Shown: positions 51,256 through 59,408, numbered from the stretch's first letter. The stretch is 64,000 nucleotides of DNA from RYN-230 sp963813975 (GCA_963813975.1 CAWFAP010000006.1:1674001-1738000), one strand, 5' to 3'. Numbers and translations are program-made. Notes: generated by a model not told the origin, from the sequence alone.

Positions 51256-52129
51256 ATGGCCGATATGTTCGGCTTCAGGATCATCCGCCAGTACGAGCAA
51301 GGTGTCGTGTTCCGCTTCGGGCAGGCACTCCCCGGTGTGCGCAAGCCGGGCCTCACCTGGATCAACCCGTTCACCATGCGGCTTACCAAGGTCAACATGC
51401 AGATCGCGGTGGCTTCCGTGCCCGCGCAGGAAACCATCACCCGGGACAACGTCACGCTGAAGGTGGACGCGGTCGTCTACTACCGGGTGGTCGACCCGCT
51501 CAAGGCCATCATCAACGTGCAGAACTACCACTTCGCCGTGTCGCAGGTCGCCCAGACCTCGCTGCGGTCGGTCACCGGGCGCAGCAATATGGACCAGCTG
51601 CTGTCCGAACGGGAGCAGGTCAACGCCGAGCTCAAGGACGTCATCGACGCCCCGACCGAGGGTCCCTGGGGCGTCCGCGTGGAGCGCGTGGAGGTCAAGG
51701 ACATCTCCCTGCCCGAATCCATGAAGCGCTCGATGTCCCGGCAGGCTGAAGCCGAGCGGGAGCGCCGCGCGCGGATCATCGCCGCGGACGGGGAGTACCA
51801 GGCGTCCAAGAAGCTGGCCCAGGCGGCCACCGTCATGGCGGCCGATCCCGCCGCGTTGCAGTTGCGGCTGCTGCAGACCGTCGTCGAGGTCGCGGCGGAG
51901 AAGAACAGCACCCTTGTCATGCCGTTCCCGGTGGAGCTGCTGCGCTTCTTCGACCGCGCCGCCCTGGCTACCACCAGCCCTGAGCCGGCGTCCACCGCCG
52001 CCGACGATGCCGCCGGGCCGGGCGGTCCCACCCGCGCTGCCCGCCGCCACCGCCCCCAGCACCCAGGCCGCCGGTGTGGCTCAGGCCGTACCGCTGAACG
52101 GCTCGTCGAAGGCGGACACCGCCGGCTGA
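51256..52129 (+). CDS. Slipin (SPFH/band 7) protein, 3' end frameshifted
   Basis: Band-7 scaffold protein for membrane microdomains. It has FGFRIIRQYEQGVVFRFGQALPGVRKPGLTWINPF, the SPFH core VPAQETITRDNVTLKVDAVVYYRVVDPLKAI, SVTGRSNMDQLLSEREQVN and RVEVKDISLPESMKRSMSRQAEAERERRARII, ending at KNSTLVMPFPVELLRFFDRA. Normal slipins end soon after. In this frame no stop occurs until 53955, deep inside the opposite-strand gene. A +1 shift near 52015-52030 would give a plausible tail (PAATAPSTQAAGVAQAVPLNG) with a stop at 52129, the end given here. The N-terminal anchor helix is short or absent. Confidence 0.75.
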
Positions 52130-52146
52130 CGCCCAGGGCCGCGCGC

Positions 52147-54069
52147 TCAGGTATGCCGCTCCAGGCGGTATACCTGGGCGCCGTCGGCCTGGTAGGCGAA
52201 CCGGAATCCGGCGGCCCGGAGGTAGTGCAGGATCACCGGGGTGTGCGACCACACGATCGCCCAGCCGACGTCCATCCGGCGTGCGTCAAGGCGGGCCGCT
52301 TCCAGCCACGCCGGGTCAGCCTTGCTGGCCAGCAGGTCGCGGTAGACCACCCCGGGCTCCCGCTGGGCGTTGAGCAGATCCGCGTAGAACGGGTGCCGTT
52401 TGACCGCGGCCAGGACCGACTCGGGCAGCCGGGAGATATAGGCCACCACCCGCGGATGGCCATCGGCGACCGCCTGCACCTCGGCCTCGGGATTGAACGC
52501 TGCTCCCTGCAACGGCAGCGGCACGGCGCTGCGCACGCCGAGCGGGACATCCACGACGATCGACCCGGAATGGTCGGCCGCGATCGGGCGGTCCAGGGCG
52601 GGCAGGGCCGTCGGGATGGTGGCGGTGTACTGCGGGATCTGGCCGACGCCGACGCTGCCCGCTTCCAGGATGCCGAGCGCGAGGACGGCGACCAGGGCCG
52701 GCCGGGCGTGATAACGCAGCCAGTTCACCCCGGCGGCCGCCAGCAGCGCGGCCGCCAGCAGCCCCAGTTCGGTGATCCGGTTGGCTTCGCGGAAGGACGA
52801 CAGCAGCGGGTTCCGGACCATCCAGGTGTACGGCATGATCGCCGACAGCCGCTCGCCGTGCGAGATCAGGGCGAGCGGCACGTAGCGGTGACTGCCGATG
52901 ATGATCCCGGTGCCCAGGGCCAGCCAGGTCGCGGCCAGCCAGAACAGGGCGAGCAGCCGGGCACTGCGGCGCCGCCACCACACCGCCAGGCCGAGCAGGG
53001 CCAGCGCGGTCAGGACCACGCCGTAGGCCGTGAGCGTGGCGCTGTGCGGGCCCGAGTTGTAGTAGTACGCGGCCACGCTCTTCAGCCCGAACGCGCCGGC
53101 CCGCGGCGAGGGAGCGAAGATCTGCTGCAGGGCAGCCCCGGAGCTACGGTAGTCAGCCGCGAGTGCGCTCTGCGATACCGACGCGTCGCCGGCCATCGCC
53201 TGCTGGGCCATGGTGATGAGTTGCGGACTCGCGATGACGGCGGTCACGGCTGCGGCCACGCCGGCCAGGCGCAGCTTGACCCGGGCCGGGACCCCGCCGC
53301 GGGCCGCCCGGCGGACCAGCCAGGGCAGCAGGGCCGCGACCGCCACGGCCCCGGTCATGATCGACGATTCCAGGTCGGTGAGCAGCACGGTGCCCAGCAC
53401 GACGCCCAGGATCACCGCCTGCCGCCAGCCCGGGCGCCGCCCGAGCCGCACGGCGGCCTCCAGCGCCATGGGCATGAAGATCGCGCCCAGCGCCAGCTGG
53501 ATCTCGAACCAGGCGTTCCACGTCATCATCGTGGACAGGCCGTAGAACGCGCCCCCGGCGATCGCCCCGGTCTGCGAGGGCACCCACAGGCGGGCCGCCC
53601 GGTACATCGTGTAGCACATCAGGCCGGGCGCGGCCGCCGACAGCAGGTTGTAGCTGAAACTGGGGCCGAACGCCAGCGTGACCGGCGTCATCAGCACGCC
53701 GGGCAGCGGCATCAGCACATGAAATCCCAGCGGGACCCCCACCGGCGCGGCCAGGTAGTGGGTGAACCAGGGGTTGCTGAGGTGCAGCACCGAGCGCGCG
53801 ACCCACCAGTAGTCCCACACGAACAAGCCGGCGTCCCGGCCGGTCGGCAGGACATGGCCGGTCAGGTACGCGGCCCGGGTCCAGTTCACCGCGATCCCCG
53901 CGGCCAGGAAGGCGACCAGGACCGCCACATGCACGCCTACCGGGCGCGCGGCTGACCCGGGCCGCAACGGCCACGTTCCCGCCCTGGCGGCGGAATCCTC
54001 CCGGTCAGCGGACGCGATACCCCCAGCCCTCAACGCGCCGGCCCGCCTCGTCCACCGGACCCGGCGCAC
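52147..54069 (-). CDS. Large polytopic membrane protein, GT-C glycosyltransferase-like
   Basis: About 640 residues with roughly ten hydrophobic segments from VGVHVAVLVAFLAAGIAVNW onward. The second loop has GRDAGLFVWDYWWVARSVLHLSNPWFTHYLAAPVG; an Asp in the first loop and a long C-terminal soluble domain are the pattern of lipid-linked-sugar-using GT-C enzymes. The domain begins near ADHSGSIVVDVPLG. The donor and acceptor are unknown. GTG 54069 was chosen because a promoter lies just upstream; the frame stays open further but that part has no domain. It converges with the slipin gene. Confidence 0.75.
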   Translation of the reverse strand: MRRVRWTRRAGALRAGGIASADREDSAARAGTWPLRPGSAARPVGVHVAVLVAFLAAGIAVNWTRAAYLTGHVLPTGRDAGLFVWDYWWVARSVLHLSNPWFTHYLAAPVGVPLGFHVLMPLPGVLMTPVTLAFGPSFSYNLLSAAAPGLMCYTMYRAARLWVPSQTGAIAGGAFYGLSTMMTWNAWFEIQLALGAIFMPMALEAAVRLGRRPGWRQAVILGVVLGTVLLTDLESSIMTGAVAVAALLPWLVRRAARGGVPARVKLRLAGVAAAVTAVIASPQLITMAQQAMAGDASVSQSALAADYRSSGAALQQIFAPSPRAGAFGLKSVAAYYYNSGPHSATLTAYGVVLTALALLGLAVWWRRRSARLLALFWLAATWLALGTGIIIGSHRYVPLALISHGERLSAIMPYTWMVRNPLLSSFREANRITELGLLAAALLAAAGVNWLRYHARPALVAVLALGILEAGSVGVGQIPQYTATIPTALPALDRPIAADHSGSIVVDVPLGVRSAVPLPLQGAAFNPEAEVQAVADGHPRVVAYISRLPESVLAAVKRHPFYADLLNAQREPGVVYRDLLASKADPAWLEAARLDARRMDVGWAIVWSHTPVILHYLRAAGFRFAYQADGAQVYRLERHT

Positions 54070-54118
54070 ACCCCGGTCATGATCGCTGGCTGGGGCAGCC
54101 TCCGCCCAGGAAATCGCA

Positions 54119-54146
54119 TATCTAAGAGATGCACGGAACGCTTCAA
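54119..54146 (-). promoter_or_regulatory. Promoter of the large membrane protein gene
   Basis: On the minus strand TTGAAG (54146-54141) and TAGATA (54124-54119) are separated by 16 bases within an AT-richer stretch. Transcription would start about 40 bases before GTG 54069, which supports that start codon. Confidence 0.5.
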
Positions 54147-54149
54147 ACG

Positions 54150-54478
54150 TTGCCCAAGAGCATTCAAAGAAAGGGTCTGCTTTCCGCTGGAGCGGCCCGG
54201 TGCCTCGGTCCCGGGCCGATGGATAGCGTGCTGACCTGGTCTTTCCCTCTGCCGTCGCACCCCTTCCCGTGCCCCGGCCACCGGCCCGGACGGTCAGCCG
54301 CCCCCCGGACCCGGCGGTGGCCGCCGCCCGCCGCCCGGCCGCACCAGAGTGCCACCTGAGTACCGTGACGCGCACCCGGGACGGCGGACCCGGGCGGGAG
54401 GCACCGCGATCCTGGCCGCGCCTCCCGGGAGCCCGCGATCGGCCGCCCGCCCCGGGGCCCGTGCGGGCCACGCCGGGC
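54150..54478. other. Intergenic stretch
   Basis: About 330 bases of GC-rich sequence between the membrane-protein promoter and the ASCH gene stop. Open frames here are chance products of base composition. I see no further motif. Confidence 0.35.
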
Positions 54479-54778
54479 TCAGCGCGCTGGCGGGCGGGCG
54501 AGATGGAACCCGACCCGGTACACGAGCGTGTCGTCGGCGATCGGGCCCGCGTGGGCGGCCCGCCGGCGCAGTGACTCCCGGTCTGCTTCGCCGGACCGGC
54601 GGATATCGGCCCCGGTGATGGAGGCGAAGGGCACCAGTTCCACGGAGTCGACCACGATCTGCGCGGGACCGACCGGGTACCGGCCGCCTTCTTTGACCTT
54701 GGGACGGCGCCACAACCGGAACGACACGGTGATGTCACCCGACATCACCCCATCGCGCAGCTCCCGGCTGAACTCCAC
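54479..54778 (-). CDS. ASCH-domain-like protein
   Basis: A 99-residue protein with an ASCH/PUA-like pattern: GDITVSFRLWRRPKVKEGGRYPVGPAQIVVDSVELVPFASIT, then REIL-like helices (RESLRRRAAHAG) and the closing strand LVYRVGFHLA. ASCH domains are compact beta barrels thought to bind RNA or nucleotides. No partner gene is evident. It diverges from the XRE regulator; the spacing of 219 bases could hold both promoters. Confidence 0.75.
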   Translation of the reverse strand: MEFSRELRDGVMSGDITVSFRLWRRPKVKEGGRYPVGPAQIVVDSVELVPFASITGADIRRSGEADRESLRRRAAHAGPIADDTLVYRVGFHLARPPAR

Positions 54779-54997
54779 CAGCCGATGCTACGGCGGCCCG
54801 GGGCTGGCCACCTGACGCGGCCGGGCCGGTTCCCCTGCTGGCGCAGCCGGGTGGCCGGCAGGCCCGGCCGGCCGGGCCCCGGCCCGGCCGCCTTACGCCC
54901 GCTGCGAAAACGCTTCGGGGGCCAGGCCGGGGCCAGGTACGGTGAGCTGGCCCGGGCCCGGCAGCGGGTCACGAACGCAGCCACGGAGGCGACGGCG

Positions 54998-55381
54998 ATG
55001 GGTGGTCCGGTCATCACCAGCGGGGGAGTACGCGAGCGGGGCTCCAGGCCCCTGCTGCGCACGATGATCGGCGACCGGCTGCGCCGGACCCGGAAGGGAC
55101 AGGGCCGGACCCTGTCCGACGTGTCCCGGTCCGCCCGGGTTTCGGTGCCGTACCTGTCCGAGGTCGAGCGCGGGCGCAAGGAAGCCTCCTCCGAGGTCCT
55201 GGCCGCGATCTGCGATGCGCTCTATATCGACCTGTCCGACCTGCTGGCCGGGGTGGCGCACGATCTCGCTGGCGGCCGTTCCCGCGGCGGTGTCGTCATC
55301 CGGCTGGACTCGGCAGGCGGCGGCCGGGCCCCGTCGCCGCTGCGCGCCCCGGGCGACGCCCAGTGCCTGCTGGCCGCCTGA
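54998..55381 (+). CDS. XRE-family regulator, PopR/ClgR-like
   Basis: A 127-residue single-domain regulator. The helix-turn-helix is IGDRLRRTRKGQGRTLSDVSRSARVSVPYLSEVERGRKEASSEVLAAICDAL, the highly conserved recognition stretch of ClgR and PopR, activators of clp genes in Streptomyces and relatives. The tail ends in hydrophobic -LLAA. PopR and ClgR carry Ala-Ala or similar degrons destroyed by ClpP, so this end may be functional; that is inference. GGAGG precedes the ATG. It converges on a clpP pair whose upstream region has tandem palindromes, fitting PopR control of clpP3-clpP4. Confidence 0.88.
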   Translation: MGGPVITSGGVRERGSRPLLRTMIGDRLRRTRKGQGRTLSDVSRSARVSVPYLSEVERGRKEASSEVLAAICDALYIDLSDLLAGVAHDLAGGRSRGGVVIRLDSAGGGRAPSPLRAPGDAQCLLAA

Positions 55382-55396
55382 GCGCCAGCGTCCAGC

Positions 55397-55443
55397 GGCC
55401 CTCCTGAGCAACCGGCCCTCTGAGCACCGGCCCTCTGAGCACC
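55397..55443. repeat. Three tandem copies of a 15-17 bp unit
   Basis: GGCCCTCCTGAGCAACC is followed by two identical copies of GGCCCTCTGAGCACC. They lie just after the XRE stop. The last unit supplies the left arm of the terminator at 55432-55474, and the other copies could pair as alternatives. Confidence 0.6.
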
Positions 55444-55474
55444 AGCCGGGTGATTCCCGGCCGGCGCTCAGAGG
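55432..55474. terminator. Bidirectional terminator between XRE and clpP genes
   Basis: CCTCTGAGC (55432-55440) pairs with GCTCAGAGG (55466-55474), enclosing a second hairpin GCCGGG-TGATT-CCCGGC (55445-55461). It sits between convergent stops. Confidence 0.6.
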
Positions 55475-55477
55475 CGG

Positions 55478-56089
55478 TCAGGCCGCCTGATCGGCCTCGC
55501 GGCTGGTGATGACCTCGTCGGCCAGGCCGTAGGCGACGGCCTCCCGGGCGCTGAACGTCTTGTTCCGGTCGGTGTCGATCCTGATCTTCTCCACCGGGTG
55601 GCCGGTGTGCCGGCTGAGGATCTCCTCGACGTCACGCCGGGTCCTGGCCACCTCCTTGGCCTGGACGGCCAGGTCGGGGAGGGCTCCCTGGGCCTGGCTC
55701 GACGGCTGGTGCAGCAGCACCTTCGCGTGCCGGAGCACGGCCCGCCGTCCCGGCGCGCCCGCGGCGAGCAGCACCGCCGCCGCTGAGGACGCCTGGCCCA
55801 TGCAGATGGTCGCGACGTCCGGGCGGATGTACTGCATGGTGTCGTAGATCGCGGTCAGGGCGCTGTATGAGCCGCCGGGGGAGTTGATGTAGAGACTTAT
55901 CTCGAGGTCCGGGCTGGCCGCCTCGAGATGAAGCAGCTGGGCCATGATCACGTTGGCCACCCCGTCGTCGATCTCGGTGCCGAGGAAGACGATGCGCTCC
56001 GACAGCAGCCGCGAGTAGATATCAAACGCCCGTTCGCCGGCCGGGGTCCGCTCCACCACGGTGGGGATCGTGTACTGGCCCATGCTCAC
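55478..56089 (-). CDS. clpP: ATP-dependent Clp protease proteolytic subunit (second clpP)
   Basis: A 203-residue ClpP peptidase subunit. Key parts are ERIVFLGTEIDDGVANVIMAQLLHLEA, LYINSPGGSYSALTAIYDTMQYI, the nucleophile GQASSAAAVLLAAG (Ser) and LLHQPSSQAQG (His), with the Asp in the IDTDRNKTFS region. All catalytic residues are present. GTG at 56089 overlaps the upstream clpP stop (GTGA); ATG 56083 is an alternative. The paired arrangement, with an XRE PopR-like gene adjacent, matches the clpP3-clpP4 locus of Streptomyces. It should form mixed rings with the other ClpP and work with ClpX or ClpC. Confidence 0.92.
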   Translation of the reverse strand: MSMGQYTIPTVVERTPAGERAFDIYSRLLSERIVFLGTEIDDGVANVIMAQLLHLEAASPDLEISLYINSPGGSYSALTAIYDTMQYIRPDVATICMGQASSAAAVLLAAGAPGRRAVLRHAKVLLHQPSSQAQGALPDLAVQAKEVARTRRDVEEILSRHTGHPVEKIRIDTDRNKTFSAREAVAYGLADEVITSREADQAA

Positions 56090-56706
56090 AGACCTGCCTT
56101 CCGGCCGGCGACGGCTGGCCGCACGTCATCGAGGCGTTCCACGATGTGATCGACGATCCCGTAGTCCCGCGCTTCCCCGGCGCTGAACCAGCGGTCACGC
56201 AGGCTGTCATGCTCGACCCGCTCCAGCGGCTGCCCGGTGTGCTGCGAGATCAGCCTGAGCATGGTGGCCCCGGTCCGCCCGAGCTGCTCGGCGTAGATCT
56301 CTATGTCAGCCGCGGTGCCGCCGAAACCGGCCGAGCCCTGGTGCATCAGCACCTGGGCGTGCGGCAGGCTGAACCGCTTGCCCTGGGCCCCGGCGCACAG
56401 CAGGAACTGGGCCATGCTCCCGGCCAGTCCCATCGCCAGCGTGCTGACGTCGTTGGGGATCAGCCGCATCGTGTCGTAGATGGCCAGGCCCGCGCTGACG
56501 GAGCCGCCAGGTGAGTTGATGTACAGGCTGATGTCACTGCGCGGGTCCTCCGCGGACAGCAGCAGCAGCTGAGCGCACAGCCGGTTGGCCACCTGGTCAT
56601 CGACCTCGGTGCCCAGCAGGATGATGCGCTGGAACATCAGCCGGCTGACCAGCTGCTCATCCAGGGCCACGGTGGGCGGCGGTGCTTCGGCAACGGCAAG
56701 CTTCAT
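56086..56706 (-). CDS. clpP: ATP-dependent Clp protease proteolytic subunit (first clpP)
   Basis: A 206-residue ClpP subunit and first gene of the pair. It has MFQRIILLGTEVDDQVANRLCAQLLLLSAEDP, LYINSPGGSVSAGLAIYDTMRLI, GLAGSMAQFLLCAG with the nucleophilic Ser, and VLMHQGSAGF with the His. The usual HQP reads HQG here, as in ClpP3-like paralogues. AGGGAG precedes the ATG. Palindromes at 56728-56745 (leader) and 56790-56824 (promoter area) lie upstream. Main clpP1P2-clpX genes are not in this window, so this is probably the accessory pair induced when the main pair fails. Confidence 0.92.
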   Translation of the reverse strand: MKLAVAEAPPPTVALDEQLVSRLMFQRIILLGTEVDDQVANRLCAQLLLLSAEDPRSDISLYINSPGGSVSAGLAIYDTMRLIPNDVSTLAMGLAGSMAQFLLCAGAQGKRFSLPHAQVLMHQGSAGFGGTAADIEIYAEQLGRTGATMLRLISQHTGQPLERVEHDSLRDRWFSAGEARDYGIVDHIVERLDDVRPAVAGRKAGL

Positions 56707-56727
56707 GATCTCCCTGCTCTCGTCTGG

Positions 56728-56745
56728 GCCCGGGAGATCCCGGGC
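56728..56745. promoter_or_regulatory. Palindrome in the clpP leader
   Basis: GCCCGGGA-GA-TCCCGGGC is an 8-bp perfect inverted repeat 22 bases before the clpP start. It could be an mRNA hairpin or a protein site. Confidence 0.4.
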
Positions 56746-56789
56746 TCACCATCCACCATGGGCCGCCCGGCGCGGCCCAGCCACCGCAA

Positions 56790-56824
56790 TCTGCTGCCAG
56801 CAGAGGTGCTCTGCTGGCAGCAGA
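56790..56824. promoter_or_regulatory. Two tandem operators upstream of clpP operon (PopR-type)
   Basis: TCTGCTG-C-CAGCAGA (56790-56804) and TCTGCTG-G-CAGCAGA (56810-56824) are two perfect 7+1+7 palindromes spaced 20 bp centre to centre, i.e. two helical turns. They lie 84-118 bp before the clpP start. From memory, PopR of Streptomyces recognises paired sites of the form TCTGCC-N3-GGCAGA, which these resemble. The PopR-like gene is 1.4 kb away. Confidence 0.7.
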
Positions 56825-56987
56825 GCTGGGCAGGGCAGGCATTCGTTGGCAGGATGAAACGACGGGGCCCCGCGCGGGCCGGGGCTGGTAGGGGGGACAG
56901 ATGAGCGGACCGGACGCCGGGCCCGCCGGCTGAGGGCCCGCCAGCGCCGGGCTCACCGCTGCCGGGCTCACCGGCGCGGGGCTCGTC

Positions 56988-58067
56988 GTGCGCGACGTAA
57001 CCGTCCGGGCCGTGGTAGTCCCGTTCCGCAGGCCCCTGGCCACCAAGGTGGGTCACTTCGCCCGCTGGCCGTTGCTGCTTATCGATGTGACCACCGAGCA
57101 GGGCATCACCGGCCGCTCCTACCTGGCGCCGTACCTGGCCAGCGCAGCGGCCGGGCTGCGCACCATCGTGCACGAGCTGGGGGAGGGCCTGCGGGGCCAG
57201 CTGGCCGCGCCCGGCCAGGTCTTCACCGCGGCCCGGGGCTGGTTCGCGCTGGCCGGTTACCAGGGCCTGGCCGTGGCCGCGGTGGCTGGCCTGGACATCG
57301 CACTGTGGGATGCGCTGGCCCAGGCGGCCCAGCTGCCCCTGGCCCGGCTCCTGGGCGGCACCCTCGAGCCGGTCCCCGCCTACAACAGCAACGGCCTGGG
57401 GCTCATCGCGCCCGGCGCCGTCGCCGACGAGGCGCTCGAGCTGCTCGCCGAGGGCGGCTTCACCGCGCTGAAGGTCCGGGTGGGGCGAGACCGCGCCGCC
57501 GACGACCTCGAGGCGGTCCGGCGGGTCCGCGCCGCGGTCGGCGACGAGGTCACCCTGGTTGCCGACTACAACCAGGGGCTCGCCCTGGGGGAGGCGCTGG
57601 AGCGTTGCCGCGCGCTCGACACCGAGGGCCTGACCTGGATCGAGGAACCGCTCCGCTACGACGACCTGGACGGTCACGCCAGGATCGCGCGTGACATCAC
57701 CACCCCCGTCATGCTGGGGGAGAACTTCTACGGCCCGGGGGCTATGCACGAGGCCATCCGGGCCCAGGCGTGCGACCTGGTCATGCCGGACCTGATGCGG
57801 ATCGGCGGGGTGACCGGCTGGCTGCAGGCCGCCGCCGTCGCCAACGTGGCCGGCCTGCCCATGTCCTCCCACCTGTACCCGGAGGTCAGCGGGCACCTGA
57901 TGCGGGTCACGCCGACCCGGCACTGGCTGGAGTGGCAGGACTGGGCCGACCCGGTGCTGGCCCGCCCGTTCGAGGTCCGCGACGGGACCCTGGTCGTGCC
58001 TGAGGTCCCCGGCAACGGACTGGAATGGGACGAGGATGCCGTCACCCATTACCAGTCTTCAAACTGA
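56988..58067 (+). CDS. Mandelate racemase/muconate lactonizing enzyme family protein
   Basis: A 359-residue enolase-superfamily enzyme. The N-terminal cap is VRAVVVPFRRPLATKVGHFARWPLLLIDVTTEQGITG. The barrel has ALKVRVGR (K162; the second base position is R164), DYNQG (D193, N195), WIEEPL (E219), LGENF (E245) and SSHLYPEV (H295) with E315 in LEWQDW. This matches mandelate racemase subgroup ligands and the His-Asp side, but with K-x-R instead of K-x-K on strand two. It would abstract a proton alpha to a carboxylate; substrate unknown. GTG start with weak ribosome site. First gene of the catabolic island. Confidence 0.9.
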   Translation: MRDVTVRAVVVPFRRPLATKVGHFARWPLLLIDVTTEQGITGRSYLAPYLASAAAGLRTIVHELGEGLRGQLAAPGQVFTAARGWFALAGYQGLAVAAVAGLDIALWDALAQAAQLPLARLLGGTLEPVPAYNSNGLGLIAPGAVADEALELLAEGGFTALKVRVGRDRAADDLEAVRRVRAAVGDEVTLVADYNQGLALGEALERCRALDTEGLTWIEEPLRYDDLDGHARIARDITTPVMLGENFYGPGAMHEAIRAQACDLVMPDLMRIGGVTGWLQAAAVANVAGLPMSSHLYPEVSGHLMRVTPTRHWLEWQDWADPVLARPFEVRDGTLVVPEVPGNGLEWDEDAVTHYQSSN

Positions 58068-58085
58068 CCGGCCCGGCCGGGTGGC

Positions 58086-59000
58086 CTACCCCGGGAGCCG
58101 TGCGAACGCGCGGACGGGGATGGTGCCGAATCCCTCGATGCGCAGCGGCGCGGCGGTGAACCAGGAGCCGGCCGGAGGCAGCTGCCCGAGGCCGGTCAGG
58201 TGCTCGACCACGGGAATCCCGGCCGCGAGCAGCAGGGAATGAGCGGGCCGCCGCCCGTCGGCGACGTTATCGATGTTGACCGCGTCGATGCCCACCAGGG
58301 CCGGGTCGTGCTCGGCCAGCCAGGCGGCCCCGGTCTCGGTGAGGAAGTGCGCGTCCTTGGCGTAGGCCGGCGAGCCGAACCTGGTGTCGTCGCCGGTGTG
58401 CAGCAGCACGGCGGCGCCGCGGACATCGAGCGCGGCCAGGGCGCCGACGCCGATGCCGCGCTGCGGCGCCCCGGTTATCCGGACCACTACCGCGGGCAGG
58501 CCGGCGGTCCGCTCCAGCGGGATGGCCGCCAGGTCAGCCCCGCCGGCGTAGCGGTGATAAGGCGAGTCGAGATAGGTCCCGGTGTTGCCGACCAGGCTGA
58601 TCCGGCCGATCGCGAACTCGGTGCCCGGGGAGTAGTGGCTGCGCGAGTCCTCCCGGGTCAGGTGCGGGGTGAGCTCCGGGCCGGGCAGCCCGGGATAGGT
58701 GATCATTCCGGCCCGGATCACGTGGCTGAGCTCGACCAGTGTCCCGCTCCGGGGCGCCGGGCCGCCGGTGTGGTCCGATGGGCCACCCCGGGTGCCCTTG
58801 TGGGGCTCGGCGAAGATCTCGACGTTGCTAAGCTCGACGGACTCCGTCATCAGCAGGCCGAGTGAGGCCACGAACAGGGCGGCGATCTCCGCCTCGCCGG
58901 CGCTGGCGGACGGCACGTCCACCCGGAAGCCCTGCGCGGTCAGGCCACCGCCGTTCGCGAACGTGACGGTGGCGTCGAACGATGCCCGGTACTCAGTCAT
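58086..59000 (-). CDS. Cyclase-family hydrolase with extra N-terminal domain and altered metal motif
   Basis: The protein has 304 residues. The first 70 (TEYRASFDATVTFANGGGLTAQGFRVDVPSASAGEAEIAALFVASLGLLMTESVELSNVEIF) form a separate small domain. The rest is a kynurenine formamidase/isatin hydrolase-type cyclase fold: LVELSHVIRAGMITYPGLPGPEL, GIDAVNIDN, PVVEHLTGL. The normal motif H-x-G-T-H-x-D-x-P-x-H reads N139-T-G-T-Y143-L-D145-S-P-Y-H149, so two metal-binding His are replaced. GGAG lies 5 bases before the ATG. Proposed role is ring opening or lactone/imide hydrolysis; metal dependence must differ. Confidence 0.85.
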   Translation of the reverse strand: MTEYRASFDATVTFANGGGLTAQGFRVDVPSASAGEAEIAALFVASLGLLMTESVELSNVEIFAEPHKGTRGGPSDHTGGPAPRSGTLVELSHVIRAGMITYPGLPGPELTPHLTREDSRSHYSPGTEFAIGRISLVGNTGTYLDSPYHRYAGGADLAAIPLERTAGLPAVVVRITGAPQRGIGVGALAALDVRGAAVLLHTGDDTRFGSPAYAKDAHFLTETGAAWLAEHDPALVGIDAVNIDNVADGRRPAHSLLLAAGIPVVEHLTGLGQLPPAGSWFTAAPLRIEGFGTIPVRAFARLPG

Positions 59001-59301
59001 GGGGACTCCGCGGTTTCGTTGCGGAAACAATGGTCCGGAAAGGGTACGGGGGCGGGGCGCGCGCGCCATCGCCGCCACGACCACCCTGGTCACCCGCGGC
59101 CCGGCCAGGTCCTCGACGTCCGCCGCGGACAGGCCCATCGACTCCCAGCGGGTGTACTCCAGCGCCGCGGCGTCCCGGTCTGCCTCGCGGGCGGTCTCCC
59201 TAGGACTCGAAACCGCAGTCCTCCGCGGGCCTGGCCGCCGCGATGATCCGGCTGGGGTCCACCCCAGCTGGCCCCGGGTTGTCGATGATCCCGAACTTCA
59301 C
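59001..59301 (-). pseudogene. Remnant of an LLM-class (F420-type) oxidoreductase
   Basis: A GTG at 59301 with GAGGA upstream opens MKFGIIDNPGPAGVDPSRIIAAARPAEDCGFES, the normal start of a luciferase-like oxidoreductase, and hits TAG at 59202. Immediately after, in another frame, ADRDAAALEYTRWESMGLSAADVEDLAGPRVTRVVVAAMA matches the C-terminal end of the same family. About 250 central codons are missing. The original end may have overlapped the cyclase ATG, since a frame ends in TGA at that ATG. Internal deletion plus frameshift; nonfunctional. Confidence 0.65.
59013..59028. promoter_or_regulatory. Inverted repeat upstream of cyclase gene
   Basis: GTTTC-GTTGCG-GAAAC is a 5-bp perfect inverted repeat 13 bases before the cyclase start. 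It resembles the TTTC/GAAA symmetry of IclR-type operators, and an iclR-like gene is 400 bp away. Weak by itself. Confidence 0.35.
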
Positions 59302-59408
59302 CGCATCCTCGCCTGACGTCGATGCGGCCTGGCCGCGGGGACGGCCCCGGCCGTGTGATGCAACCTAGCGTCCGTACCGCGGTACGTGGCCAGCCGGCGG
59401 GCGGATCG

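Noticed and set aside
52130..53955. Plus-strand open frame continuing from the slipin gene
   Set aside because: It is antisense to a clear membrane-protein gene, composed of Arg/Pro/Gly/His low-complexity text, with no domain; a chance frame created by high GC.
54070..54738. N-terminal extension of the large membrane protein
   Set aside because: Arg/Ala/Gly/Pro-rich without domain, overlaps the ASCH gene, and a promoter at 54119-54146 lies inside it.
55397..55443. Tandem repeats as a possible CRISPR array
   Set aside because: Units are only 15-17 bp, directly adjacent with no spacers, and no cas genes are present.
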